A DNA stretch of 64,000 nt, taken from positions 173,505 to 237,504 of the forward strand of contig NZ_FRAB01000006.1 in the NCBI RefSeq assembly GCF_900142195.1. Direction: 5' to 3'. The translations under genes and the position numbers were made by a program. Every line of letters starts with the position of its first letter. Position 1 is the stretch's first letter. Positions 17,959-26,693 of the stretch are shown in pieces. The stretch comes from Paraburkholderia terricola (GTDB taxonomy: Bacteria > Pseudomonadota > Gammaproteobacteria > Burkholderiales > Burkholderiaceae). The notes beneath the pieces were generated by a model, which worked only from the letters and a program-made list of their open reading frames with translations, made no database searches and was not told the origin of the DNA.

Positions 17959-18068
17959 GCGAGACAGCGTGTGCCGGCTCTGTCGTGAGGCGGCGGGCGT
18001 CGGCCCGGACGCCGAACAGCAGCGCGAGCGATCCGAACGCGTGAGCACGCCCGGTTGTTGCTTCGTCA

Positions 18069-18102
18069 CCATCGCGAAAGAACGAGCTACCCATCGCGAA
18101 AG
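18069..18102. repeat. Direct repeat of CCATCGCGAAAG upstream of the DUF1326 gene
   Basis: Two exact 12-base copies (18069-18080 and 18091-18102) spaced 22 bases start to start, about two helical turns. They lie in the 298-base gap 17959-18256, which holds no gene. They could be a regulator's paired half-sites. Confidence 0.45.
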
Positions 18103-18256
18103 CGAACGCCCCCCGGCCATTTTGACCTAGACTTGAATGGATTCGCTCGCCGGGTTCGGCGTCCGCAATCGCCACTGACGGGCGCAAACGCGCCATGCCC
18201 GAATTCCGTAAACGCGAACGCCCTGTACCCGTATCCCAACGACGGAGGTGAGCGCC

Positions 18257-18859
18257 ATGGCCGAGAGCTGGAAGGTTGCCGGTACGTATTTCGAGAGCTG
18301 CAACTGCTACGCCCCGTGCAGTTGCGTTTGTCTCGGCCCGCCGTCGGATGGAGACTGCGCGGCGCTGATCGGTTGGCACGTCGATCAAGGCGAGTTCGCC
18401 GGCGTGACACTGGACGGACTCAACATCGCGCTCTTTGCGTATGCGCCGGGTCACATGCTGCAAAACAAGTGGCGGGTGGCGCTTTATCTCGACGAACGCG
18501 GGACGCCGAAGCAGCAAGAGGCGTTGGGTCAGATCTTCTCGGGTCAAGCCGGCGGGCCGCTTTCCGCGCTGGGCCCGATGATCGGCGAAGTCATGGGCGT
18601 CAAACCGGTCGCGATCGACTATCAACTCGACGGAAAACGTCGCAGCCTTCGCATACCCGATATCGCGGACATGGAAATCGAAGCGCTGTCCGGGCAGGAC
18701 GGAGGCGACGTCACCATCAGCAATCACCCGCTGACCCCAGTCCCCGGATTTGCGGCGGTGATCGGGAAGTCGACGCGCTTTCGCTTCACCGACCACGGTT
18801 TTTCCAGAGAGATCTCGGATCGGAACGGCTTCTATTCTCCGTTCGCCTACCATGGCTGA
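18257..18859 (+). CDS. DUF1326 domain protein
   Basis: A 200-residue cytoplasmic protein. The N-terminus has a dense cysteine cluster, FESCNCYAPCSCVC (Cys15, 17, 21, 23, 25), which looks like a soft-metal site. The rest follows the DUF1326 pattern (GWHVDQGEFAGVTLDGLNIALFAY, YLDERGTPKQQEALGQIFSG). The start is 18257, not the GTG at 18248, because that GTG is part of the ribosome-binding site GGAGGTGA (18244-18251). It overlaps the DUF2182 gene by 8 bases. This pair often occurs together (recalled); biochemical role unknown, metal handling inferred. Confidence 0.85.
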   Translation: MAESWKVAGTYFESCNCYAPCSCVCLGPPSDGDCAALIGWHVDQGEFAGVTLDGLNIALFAYAPGHMLQNKWRVALYLDERGTPKQQEALGQIFSGQAGGPLSALGPMIGEVMGVKPVAIDYQLDGKRRSLRIPDIADMEIEALSGQDGGDVTISNHPLTPVPGFAAVIGKSTRFRFTDHGFSREISDRNGFYSPFAYHG

Positions 18860-19652
18860 GCGAGGTTTCGACAGTGGCCTCGTGACGCGACGGCTCCCGG
18901 TGCGCGACCGCGTGATCGTGCTGTCGGGACTCGCGGCCGCCGCGACGCTCGCGTGGATTTACCTGCTCAACATGAGTTGGGGCATGGAGCACATGGACGC
19001 GGGCGCCGTCATGCTCATCATGCCGCGCATGACGGACTGGGGCGTCATCGATCTGCTGCTGGTGCTGGCGATGTGGGCCATCATGATGGCGGCCATGATG
19101 CTCCCGTCAATCGTGCCGATGGTTTTGAGTTTCGCGTTCCTGAGCCGTCAGCGGCGTGCGCAACGACTGCCGTATGCGCACACGAGCGTATTTGTTCTCG
19201 GCTACCTGGCCGTGTGGTCCGGCTTCAGCCTGTTGGCGACGCTCGCGCAGTGGGGCCTGCTGGAGGCCCGTCTCGTTACGCCGATGATGGTGAGCGCAAC
19301 CCCGCTGCTTGCGGGCGCGTTGCTGATCGTTGCCGGCGTCTTCCAACTCACACCCTTAAAGCACGCGTGCCTTAGCAAGTGTGCTTCGCCGCTCGGTTTT
19401 CTTCTGAACGAATGGCGCGACGGCAGCGTCGGCGCCTGGATCATGGGGTTCCGTCATGGGGCGTATTGCGTCGGCTGTTGCGGCGCACTGATGGCGTTGC
19501 TCTTCGTGTTCGGCGTCATGAACGTGCTCTGGGTTGCCGCTTTGTCGATCTACGTGATGCTCGAAAAAATGCTGCCGCAAGCGCGATGGCTTCCGTTTGC
19601 GGAGGGCTTGCTGCTGGTTGGCTGGGGTGTCGCGGTTGCAACGACGGGGTGA
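18852..19652 (+). CDS. DUF2182 integral membrane protein, possible metal-binding
   Basis: A 266-residue protein with about six to seven transmembrane segments. The DUF2182 signature MWAIMMAAMMLPS follows a Met/His-rich periplasmic-like segment (NMSWGMEHMDAG). A later CLSKCASPLGF and FRHGAYCVGCCGALM give further Cys/His positions. Met-, Cys- and His-rich membrane helices suggest handling of copper or a similar metal, but this is inference. Translation overlaps the DUF1326 gene (8 bases), so the two probably form one unit. It converges on ddpF with only 57 bases between. Confidence 0.85.
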   Translation: MAERGFDSGLVTRRLPVRDRVIVLSGLAAAATLAWIYLLNMSWGMEHMDAGAVMLIMPRMTDWGVIDLLLVLAMWAIMMAAMMLPSIVPMVLSFAFLSRQRRAQRLPYAHTSVFVLGYLAVWSGFSLLATLAQWGLLEARLVTPMMVSATPLLAGALLIVAGVFQLTPLKHACLSKCASPLGFLLNEWRDGSVGAWIMGFRHGAYCVGCCGALMALLFVFGVMNVLWVAALSIYVMLEKMLPQARWLPFAEGLLLVGWGVAVATTG

Positions 19653-19709
19653 GGTCGCGACACTAGCAGCCGGGTGAACGGTCTGCTCATGCCCCCCCAA
19701 ACCGCGAAC

Positions 19710-20492
19710 CTACAAGGCCGCATCCACGCCGATGACTTCAACCGCCTGGCGCCGATATCCATCAGTGGCGAGCAACAAGCTGCGCGTGTAGTCGTGCTCG
19801 ACCTGCTGCGCGCGAATCTGCTCGATCGCGCGCTCCTCGACGATCTCGCCGTTGCGCATCACCGCGACGCGTTGACAGAGAAAGCCGACCACCGCGAGGT
19901 TGTGGCTGACCAGCACCATGGTCGGCCTGCGTTCACGATGCAAGCGCCGCAGCAGATTGAGGATTTCCGTTTGCACGGAAACGTCGAGCGCGGAGGTCGG
20001 TTCGTCGAGCAGCAGCACGCGCGGTTCGACGATCAGCGCACGCGCGATTGCCACGCGCTGACGCTGGCCGCCCGAAAGCTGATGCGGATAACGAAAGCGG
20101 AACGCGGGCCCGAGTCCGACTTCGAGCAAGGCTTGCACGATCCGTTCTTCCTGACGGTCGATGCCGTTGATCGCCAGCGGCTCGCGCAGCGTCTGATCAA
20201 CGGTGAAGCGCGGGTGCAGCGACGCGTACGGGTCCTGAAACACCATTTGCACGTCGCGCCGGAACGAGCGGTCGATCTTCTCGCCCAAGACATGCCGGCC
20301 GACCCGCATGCCGCCGCCGGCCAGCGGCGTGAGTCCCGACAGCGCCCGCAAGACGGTCGACTTGCCGGAGCCGGATTCACCGACAAGGCCGAATACCTCG
20401 CCCTCGCCGACCTGAAAGCTGGCGTCCTTCACGGCGTCGAAATAACCGGTTTTCGTCTTGAAGCGGATTTGCGCCTGCTGAACGTCGATCAT
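19710..20492 (-). CDS. ddpF: D,D-dipeptide ABC transporter ATPase DdpF
   Basis: A 260-residue ATP-binding subunit: Walker A GLVGESGSGKST, signature LSGGQRQRVAIARAL, Walker [14 protein letters not shown]-loop VSHNL, and the family's QMVFQDPYASLHPRF. The start MIDVQQAQ at 20492 overlaps the ddpD stop (ATGA), preferred over an ATG ten codons upstream. It pairs with DdpD to energise the DdpB/DdpC channel. Last gene of the operon. The substrate is assigned from the ddpX neighbour, not from this protein, which is equally like DppF/OppF. Confidence 0.9.
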   Translation of the reverse strand: MIDVQQAQIRFKTKTGYFDAVKDASFQVGEGEVFGLVGESGSGKSTVLRALSGLTPLAGGGMRVGRHVLGEKIDRSFRRDVQMVFQDPYASLHPRFTVDQTLREPLAINGIDRQEERIVQALLEVGLGPAFRFRYPHQLSGGQRQRVAIARALIVEPRVLLLDEPTSALDVSVQTEILNLLRRLHRERRPTMVLVSHNLAVVGFLCQRVAVMRNGEIVEERAIEQIRAQQVEHDYTRSLLLATDGYRRQAVEVIGVDAAL

Positions 20493-21367
20493 GCCGGCGC
20501 TCCGGTGGATTGCGTGAGCCATGCCGGATCGCGCGCGAGCACGGGCAATTCGTCCGGCGGGTCGATAAGGGGCGGGTTGGCGGCCAGCAGGCCGCGCGTA
20601 TACGGATGTTGCGCCTGCGCCAGATCGCGCGCCGCGCAGGTTTCGACCACGCGTCCCGCATACATCACCACGACGCGGTCGCAGAACGACATCACCAGCG
20701 GCAAGTCGTGGCTGATCAGGATCAGGCCGGTGTCGTGCTTCGCGATCATTTCATCGAGAATGCCGAGCACCTGCACGGAGACCAGCACGTCGAGCGCACT
20801 CGTGGGTTCGTCGGCGACGAGCAATCGCGGTCCCGAGGAAACCATCATCGCGATCATCACGCGTTGGCCCATGCCGCCCGAGAGTTCGTGCGGGTACGCA
20901 TCCGCGACCCGCTCGGGATTGCGGATATGCACGGCGGCGAGCGCGGCGACGATCTTCTCGCGCATCGCCTTGCGGCCCAGTTTGGGATCGTGCAGCGCGA
21001 ACGCCTCGCGCATCTGCTGCGCCACGGTCATGACCGGATTGAGCGAATATTTCGGGTCCTGCAGGATCATGCCCATCTGCTGGCCGCACAGGCGGCGCCG
21101 TTTGCCCGGCGGCATGGCGAGCAGGTCCTGGCCGTCGAAGCGCAGCGTTTTCGCCGTGCATTGCGCGGCGGCCGGCAGCAAGCCGAGCAACGCGCGCCCG
21201 GTCAGCGATTTGCCCGAACCCGATTCGCCGACGATGCCGAGCCGTTCGCCTTTATTGACGGTGAGCGAAAGGCCGCGCACGGCTTCGGTCAGGCTGCCGT
21301 CGTGGCCGCGAAAACCCACGCGCAGATCGTCGATTTCGCACAGCGCCCGCTTGGAATCGGCATTCAT
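20489..21367 (-). CDS. ddpD: D,D-dipeptide ABC transporter ATPase DdpD
   Basis: A 292-residue ATPase: Walker A GIVGESGSGKS, ILQDPKYSLNP, signature LSGGMGQRVMIAMM, Walker B LLVADEPTSALD and H-loop ISHDL. The C-terminal HPYTRGLLAANPPL is the oligopeptide-class tail. Of two nearby ATGs, 21367 (MNADSKRAL) is chosen because GGAGG sits 6 bases upstream; the ATG at 21373 would touch the ribosome site. It starts 2 bases beyond the ddpC stop and overlaps ddpF by 4 bases. Confidence 0.9.
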   Translation of the reverse strand: MNADSKRALCEIDDLRVGFRGHDGSLTEAVRGLSLTVNKGERLGIVGESGSGKSLTGRALLGLLPAAAQCTAKTLRFDGQDLLAMPPGKRRRLCGQQMGMILQDPKYSLNPVMTVAQQMREAFALHDPKLGRKAMREKIVAALAAVHIRNPERVADAYPHELSGGMGQRVMIAMMVSSGPRLLVADEPTSALDVLVSVQVLGILDEMIAKHDTGLILISHDLPLVMSFCDRVVVMYAGRVVETCAARDLAQAQHPYTRGLLAANPPLIDPPDELPVLARDPAWLTQSTGAPA

Positions 21368-21369
21368 TT

Positions 21370-22323
21370 TCATCCTCCGTGGCGCGGGTCGAACACGTCG
21401 CGCAAGCCGTCGCCGAGCAGATTGAACGACAGGCTCACGAGCAGAATGGCGAAGCCGGGAATCGTCGCGACCCACCAGGCGTCGAGCAGCACGTTGCGCC
21501 CCGACGCCACCATGAAGCCCCATTCCGGGCTGGGCGGCTGCGCGCCCAGGCCGAGAAAGCCGAGGCCGGCGACCGTCAGGATGATGCCGGCCATGTCGAG
21601 CGTCGCGCGCACGATCACCGACGACGAGCACAGCGGCACCACGTAGCGCAGCAGCAGGCGCGGGCGCGAGGCGCCCTGCAAACGCGCGACGTGCATGAAA
21701 TCCGCCTGCACGATGCGCAGCGTTTCGGCGCGCGCGAGCCGCGCATAGGCGGGCCACGCGGTAATCGAAATCGCGATCACCGCATTGATGACGCCGGGGC
21801 CGAGCGCGGCGGCGAAGGCGAGCGCCAGCACGATCTTCGGAAAGGCGAGGGCGATGTCGGTGACGCGCATCAGCACGTTATCGATCCAGCCGCCGAAGAA
21901 GCCCGCCGTGGTGCCCACCGCCAGGCCGACCGGCACGACGATCACGACCACGAGAATGGCGATCGACAGCGTGAGACGCGAGCCGTCGATCAGGCGCGAA
22001 AGAATATCGCGGCCGAGTTGATCGGTGCCGAGCCAATGCGATGCGGAACCCGGCGGCAGCAGACGGTCGGCCAGCACCTGTTGCAGCGGATCGTGCGGCG
22101 CGAGCAGCGGTCCCAGCGCCGCGACGACGATCAGCAGCGTCAGGATGGCGAGGCCGAACACCGACAGCGGATTGCCGGCGAAACGCCGCCAGCGCCGGTA
22201 CGCGAGCCCGAGCGCGGCCTGTTTGCGCGAGCCTGGCGTGTCGCTCAGCAGCCAGGCTTTCCAGCGTCGGGGCGGGGCGTTCATCGGCCAGTCCTGCGTT
22301 GAATCGTCGGTGGAAGGAAGCAC
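21370..22323 (-). CDS. ddpC: D,D-dipeptide ABC transporter permease DdpC
   Basis: A 317-residue inner-membrane permease of the DppC type: an N-terminal cytoplasmic extension, a first TM (LSVFGLAILTLLIVVAALG), APHDP and WLGTDQLGRDILSRLI, four to five further TM segments, and the EAA-like loop RLARAETLRIVQADFMHVARLQGAS that contacts the ATPase. The start is taken as GTG at 22323 with AGGAGAG about 7 bases upstream; an in-frame GTG at 22353 and an ATG at 22284 are alternatives. Nineteen bases separate it from ddpB. Confidence 0.88.
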   Translation of the reverse strand: MLPSTDDSTQDWPMNAPPRRWKAWLLSDTPGSRKQAALGLAYRRWRRFAGNPLSVFGLAILTLLIVVAALGPLLAPHDPLQQVLADRLLPPGSASHWLGTDQLGRDILSRLIDGSRLTLSIAILVVVIVVPVGLAVGTTAGFFGGWIDNVLMRVTDIALAFPKIVLALAFAAALGPGVINAVIAISITAWPAYARLARAETLRIVQADFMHVARLQGASRPRLLLRYVVPLCSSSVIVRATLDMAGIILTVAGLGFLGLGAQPPSPEWGFMVASGRNVLLDAWWVATIPGFAILLVSLSFNLLGDGLRDVFDPRHGG

Positions 22324-22342
22324 GGCGTGACTCTCCTGAATC

Positions 22343-23422
22343 TCAGCGGGCACGCGGATCGAACACGCGATAGAGCGCGTCGGTCAGCAGGTTGAGGGCG
22401 ATGAAAGTGATGCCGATCACGAGCGTGCTGCCGAGCACGGCGTTCATGTCGGCGTTGAGCAAGGCGCCCGTCAGATAGGAACCGATGCCCGGCCACGCGA
22501 ATACGATTTCGGTGAGCACCGAGCCTTCGAGCAGATAGCTATAGGCGAGCGCGATCACGGTGAGGAGCGGCACGGCGATATTGCCGAACGCATGACGCCA
22601 GATCACGCGGCGCTCCGGCAAACCTTTCGCGCGCGCCGTCGTGATGTATTCCTGGCTTAACTGGTCGAGCATGAACGAGCGCGTCATGCGGCTCAGGTAG
22701 GCGACCGAGTAATAGCCGAGAATCGCGGCGGGCAGCGCGATATGCGACACGGCGTTGAAGAACACGTCCCATTCGCCGGCGATCAGCGCGTCGAGCAGCA
22801 GGCTGCCGGTGTGCGTGTCGACCATGCCGTCGAAAACCGGGTCGATGCGGCCGGGCCCGGACACCCAATGCAGCTTCGCGTAAAACAGCAGCAGGCCCAT
22901 CAGACCGAGCCAGAACACCGGCACCGAACTGCCGATCAGGCCGACGAAACGCGCGACGTGATCGATCCAGCGGTTATGGCGAACCGCGGCGATCACGCCG
23001 AGCGGCACGCCGACCAGCACGCCGAGTAGCGTCGAGAGCGTGGCGAGTTCGAGCGTGGCGGGAAAGACGCGCTTGATGTCGTCGATCACCGGATTCGCCG
23101 TCAGCAGCGACATGCCGAGATTGCCGTGCAGCACGTCGCGCACGTAGATCAGGAATTGCACGGCGAGCGGCTTGTCGAGGCCGAGTTCGACGCGCATCGC
23201 GGCATACGCTTGCGCGGAGGCGCGGTCGCCCAGCACCGCCAGCACCGGATCGATCGGCACCTTGCGGCCGATCACGAAGGTCACCGCGAGCAGGCCGGCA
23301 AACGTGATCAGCAGCGTGAGCGCCCAGCGCAGCAGGCGCAAGGTCCAGCGCACGCTGCCGCGATCGGCGGCGAGCGCGCGCACGCGGTCGAATGCGCCAA
23401 CGGGTGTAATCGGAGTGGACAT
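22343..23422 (-). CDS. ddpB: D,D-dipeptide ABC transporter permease DdpB
   Basis: A 359-residue permease of the DppB type. It has a first TM (WALTLLITFAGLLAVTFVIG), the ALGDRASAQAYAAMRVELGLDKPL periplasmic loop, five further TM segments, and the cytoplasmic loop MLDQLSQEYITTARAKGLPERRVI typical of these permeases. Start at 23422 with AAGGA upstream. Together with DdpC it forms the channel. It follows ddpA after 62 bases. Confidence 0.9.
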   Translation of the reverse strand: MSTPITPVGAFDRVRALAADRGSVRWTLRLLRWALTLLITFAGLLAVTFVIGRKVPIDPVLAVLGDRASAQAYAAMRVELGLDKPLAVQFLIYVRDVLHGNLGMSLLTANPVIDDIKRVFPATLELATLSTLLGVLVGVPLGVIAAVRHNRWIDHVARFVGLIGSSVPVFWLGLMGLLLFYAKLHWVSGPGRIDPVFDGMVDTHTGSLLLDALIAGEWDVFFNAVSHIALPAAILGYYSVAYLSRMTRSFMLDQLSQEYITTARAKGLPERRVIWRHAFGNIAVPLLTVIALAYSYLLEGSVLTEIVFAWPGIGSYLTGALLNADMNAVLGSTLVIGITFIALNLLTDALYRVFDPRAR

Positions 23423-23484
23423 GATTTTTCCTTGCCCGAAGCGCGGCGGCGAATGCCGCGAAGCCGCGCTTCAGGCTGTCGCGC

Positions 23485-25089
23485 TTACTGCTTCTTCAGA
23501 TCGCGATACGACACGAGGTCGTTGATCGGGCCGACTTCGAGACCGCTCACGCCCGGACGGTACGCCACCTGCGCGACCTTCTCGAACATGATGACGAAGG
23601 GCGATTGCGCCAGTACTTCCTTCTGCATCGCCTGGTACAGTTGCGGGCGTTTCGCGCTCGACGGTTCGGCCAGTGCGGCGTTGGTCTCTTTCGTCAGTTG
23701 CGGAATGTCCCAGGCGTTGCGCCACGCGAGCATCTTGTAGCTGGAGCCGTCGCCATTGTCGGGATTCCACGTGAAGCCCTGGGCGTTGCTGTGCGGGTCG
23801 ATATAGTCCGCGGACCATTCGCCGATGTAGATATCGTGCTGACGGGCGCGATATTTCGCGAGGGTCTGCTTGTTGTCGCCCGGAATGATCTCGACCTTGA
23901 TGTTGCCTTGCGCGAGATTCGCCTGCACGGCCTGCGCGATCTCGTTGTAGGGATAGTCGTTACGCACGTCCATCTTTACGGTGAAGCCGTTGGCGAGCCC
24001 GGCTTTCGCGAGCAGGGCCCGCGCCTTCGCGACGTTCTGCTGGTACGGGTTCGCAGTCAGCGCGCCGAGGAAGCCTTCCGGCAAGAAGGTTTCGTGCACC
24101 TTGTAAGTGGATCTGACCACGTGATTCTGGATGCCGTTGTAGTCGATCAGCCATTTCATGGCTTCCTGTACCTCGGGCTTCGCGAGGTTCGGGTTCTTCA
24201 CGTTCAGGCCGAGGTACATCAGCGTCGCTTGCGGCACCGCCGTCACGCGCGCCTTGCCGCTTTTGGCGAGCGTCGCGAGGTCGTCGGGACTCAGGTCGCG
24301 CGCCACGTCGACGTCGCCGTTTTCGAGCAGCAGACGCTGGCTCGCCGCTTCGGACACATGGCGCAACACGATGCGTTTCATCGCGAGCGGCACCCGGTAG
24401 CCGTCGAAGCGTTGCAGCACGATGCTGTCGTTCGCGGTCCATTTGACCAGCTTGTACGCGCCGGAACCCGCCTCGTTGGTGCGCAGCCAGTCGTTGCCGA
24501 AGTCGTTGCCTTTCTGATGCGACATCAGGAGCTTCTGGTCGAGCACCGAGGCGGGCCAGGAGCCCAGCACGTTGAGCACGAAAGTTGGCGCGTATTTCTG
24601 ATCGGTCGTCACGCTGACGGTGCTGTCGTCCACCTTTTTCACGCGTTGCAGCACGTTGTCTTTCGCGAGGCCGATGCCTTGCAGCACCGCCGCCGGTCCC
24701 TTGTCGAGCAGCACCGCGCGCTGAATGGACCACGCGACGTCGTCGGCGGTGAGCGGATTGCCCGAGTGGAACTTGAGGCCCGGGCGAATCTTGAAGGTGA
24801 CGGTGAGGCCGTCGGGGCTGACCGTCCACGATTGCGCGACGTCGCCGTTGAACTTCGACGGATCGCGCAAATCGACTCGCACCAGCCGGTCATACGTATT
24901 CGCCACGTATTCTTCCGGCACGAGTTCGTAGATTTCGCCCGGATCGAGCGTGGTGAATTCGTCGAGCAGCGTCGCCATGACGAACATGTCCTTCGGCGTC
25001 GCCGCCTGGGCGGCACCGCCCGCCACCGACAGCGCCAAAGCCGACGCGACGGCGGCCACCGCCAGCGCATTGCGCAAAACCAGTTTCAT
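23485..25089 (-). CDS. ddpA: D,D-dipeptide ABC transporter substrate-binding protein DdpA
   Basis: A 534-residue periplasmic protein with a Sec signal peptide (MKLVLRNALAVAAVASALAL, cleavage after AQA). The mature part has TLDPGEIYELVPEEYVANTYDRLV, FKIRPGLKFHSGNPLTADDVAWS and SGAYKLVKWTANDSIVLQRFDGYR, standard for the peptide-binding SBP_bac_5 family. It captures the dipeptide for DdpBCDF. The gene lies 61 bases after ddpX; operon order X-A-B-C-D-F matches Escherichia coli. Substrate specificity rests on this context. Confidence 0.9.
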   Translation of the reverse strand: MKLVLRNALAVAAVASALALSVAGGAAQAATPKDMFVMATLLDEFTTLDPGEIYELVPEEYVANTYDRLVRVDLRDPSKFNGDVAQSWTVSPDGLTVTFKIRPGLKFHSGNPLTADDVAWSIQRAVLLDKGPAAVLQGIGLAKDNVLQRVKKVDDSTVSVTTDQKYAPTFVLNVLGSWPASVLDQKLLMSHQKGNDFGNDWLRTNEAGSGAYKLVKWTANDSIVLQRFDGYRVPLAMKRIVLRHVSEAASQRLLLENGDVDVARDLSPDDLATLAKSGKARVTAVPQATLMYLGLNVKNPNLAKPEVQEAMKWLIDYNGIQNHVVRSTYKVHETFLPEGFLGALTANPYQQNVAKARALLAKAGLANGFTVKMDVRNDYPYNEIAQAVQANLAQGNIKVEIIPGDNKQTLAKYRARQHDIYIGEWSADYIDPHSNAQGFTWNPDNGDGSSYKMLAWRNAWDIPQLTKETNAALAEPSSAKRPQLYQAMQKEVLAQSPFVIMFEKVAQVAYRPGVSGLEVGPINDLVSYRDLKKQ

Positions 25090-25150
25090 ACTCGCTCCGT
25101 GAGGAATGGTTGAACGGCAAGAAAGATGCGGACCTGCAAATACGATGTGA

Positions 25151-25714
25151 CTACATCAGGCGCAATGGGCCGCTTTCGCTGTTGTCGATCAGCGGCAAGG
25201 CCAGCGAGCCCGGCAACTCGTAGTGCCACCATTCGCTCTTGATGTGCATGAAGCCCGCGGCATGCATCACGCCGAGCAACAGCATGCGATTGCGCTGGAC
25301 AGGCTCGGGCAAGCCGGCGTGGAAGTGCTCGGATTCGACGGTCATCGCGTCGAAGCCGGTGCCCATGTCGAGCGCCTCGCCGTTCGCATCGACCAGCGTC
25401 AGATCGAGCGCCGTGCCGCGGCTATGGTTCGAGCCGCGGCCGAGGTCGGCGATATAGGTCGGGTCCGGCAGGCAGTCCCACAGCACCTGTTGCGCTTGCG
25501 GCGGACGGTAGGCGTCGAAAATGCGCAGCGTCGTCCCGATGTGGCGCGCGAGTTGCACCGCGCGGCGCAGCGCGACTTCGGCCGGTTCCAGCAGCAGGCA
25601 GTGCGCGGCTCGGTAGATCGGCTTGCCGGTGAGATTGCGGTGCGTCGCGTACACGAGGTCGATGTCGACCCCATGCGTCGCGGGTGTGATCTCGATGAGT
25701 CGGTGGTCGGTCAT
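25151..25714 (-). CDS. ddpX: D-alanyl-D-alanine dipeptidase DdpX (VanX family)
   Basis: A 187-residue zinc dipeptidase. The VanX metal and catalytic motifs are present: SNHSRGTALDLTL (zinc His and Asp), the MTVESEHFH segment, and SEWWHYE (catalytic Glu and third zinc His). FDAYRPPQAQQVLWD carries the conserved Arg. It hydrolyses D-Ala-D-Ala to D-alanine, here for salvage rather than vancomycin resistance, since vanA/vanH partners are absent and a dipeptide importer follows. Start MTDHRLIE at 25714. It follows the RpiR gene stop-to-start with 17 bases between. Confidence 0.93.
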   Translation of the reverse strand: MTDHRLIEITPATHGVDIDLVYATHRNLTGKPIYRAAHCLLLEPAEVALRRAVQLARHIGTTLRIFDAYRPPQAQQVLWDCLPDPTYIADLGRGSNHSRGTALDLTLVDANGEALDMGTGFDAMTVESEHFHAGLPEPVQRNRMLLLGVMHAAGFMHIKSEWWHYELPGSLALPLIDNSESGPLRLM

Positions 25715-25731
25715 GAGCGGTGAATGAAGGT

Positions 25732-26679
25732 TCAAAGATCGAACTGGTTGAGTTCGCCTTGCAGTTCGCGATTGCGCGCGACGCGTTCGTCCAGCGTCGG
25801 CCCGAGCCGCTCGACGATGGCGGTGATGAGCAGATTGAACAGGCACGTGAGCGGCGCGAGCGAGTCCCAGAACTGGCCCACGTCGGTTTTCACCTGCAGC
25901 AGATCGGCGGCGAAATCCCTGGCCCACGGACAATAGATGTCGGTGACGAGCGCGAAGGGCAGGCCGCGGCGCGTGGCGGCCTCGCAATAGCGGCGCGCGA
26001 TCATCGAGTAGGCGCGCGTGTCGGTGACGATCAGATACGGCGACGCGAATTCCGAGTTCAGCGAATCGACGTACGAGCCGGACATGCCGTCGGAATAGAA
26101 CACCCGCGGGCGAATATATTCGAGGTAGCTGTAAAAGGCGTTGCTGATGCCGCGGGTCGATTGAATGCCGAGAATGTAGACGGCATCCGCGCTGGAAATG
26201 CGCTCGGCGACGCGCGCGAAGGTCGGCGATTGCGCGAGCTGGTAGACGTGCTGGATCGCGCCGATCTCGAGGTCGAGCGAGTGGGCGAGGGCGGGGCTGG
26301 GCGTGGGGCTGGCAGTCGGGCTGGCGGTCGGGCTGGCCGTGAAGGCGCTGCCGGTTTGCGGCGCCTGCCGCGCGTGCGCGGCTTCGCCGTGTTCACCCGA
26401 TGCTCGGCGAAACGCGTCGAGCCGGTCGGTGATCATCCACGGACGGTCCCGGTGCGTGCCGCGCAGTTCGCGTTTCAAATCGTCGAGATTGCGGTAGCCG
26501 ACGCTGCGCAGAAAGCGGCCCACTGAAATGCCGCTCGTGCCGGCTTGCTGCGCGATCTGATCGGCGGTCTCGAGGCCGAGCCGGTCGAGATTCGCGAGCA
26601 GATAGCTGGCGATGCGCTTTGCGGTCGGCGTGAGTTCGGCGAAGCGTGCTTCGACGGTTTGCGCGAAAGTGGGCGGCAT
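25732..26679 (-). CDS. RpiR-family transcriptional regulator of the ddp operon
   Basis: A 315-residue regulator: an N-terminal RpiR helix-turn-helix (TPTAKRIASYLLANLDRLGLETADQIAQQAGTS in part, then VGRFLRSVGYRNLDDLKREL) and a C-terminal SIS sugar/amino-sugar sensing domain (ADAVYILGIQSTRGISNAFYSYL, LIVTDTRAYSMIARRYC). Between them is an unusual low-complexity linker of repeated Ala-Ser-Pro-Thr at about residues 114-129. It is the first gene of the rpiR-ddpXABCDF operon, so it probably controls itself and the operon. The SIS domain suggests a cell-wall-derived effector; inferred. Confidence 0.88.
   Translation of the reverse strand: MPPTFAQTVEARFAELTPTAKRIASYLLANLDRLGLETADQIAQQAGTSGISVGRFLRSVGYRNLDDLKRELRGTHRDRPWMITDRLDAFRRASGEHGEAAHARQAPQTGSAFTASPTASPTASPTPSPALAHSLDLEIGAIQHVYQLAQSPTFARVAERISSADAVYILGIQSTRGISNAFYSYLEYIRPRVFYSDGMSGSYVDSLNSEFASPYLIVTDTRAYSMIARRYCEAATRRGLPFALVTDIYCPWARDFAADLLQVKTDVGQFWDSLAPLTCLFNLLITAIVERLGPTLDERVARNRELQGELNQFDL
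26291..26338. repeat. 12-bp in-frame tandem repeat in the rpiR linker
   Basis: Four near-identical 12-base units encode the repeated Ala-Ser-Pro-Thr of the linker. A 12-base unit changes length in whole codons, so copy-number change would alter only linker length. Confidence 0.75.
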
Positions 26680-26693
26680 AGGGCGCTTGCTTC

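Noticed and set aside
18248..18256. GTG at 18248 as start of the DUF1326 gene
   Set aside because: The GTG belongs to the ribosome-binding sequence GGAGGTGA for the ATG at 18257.
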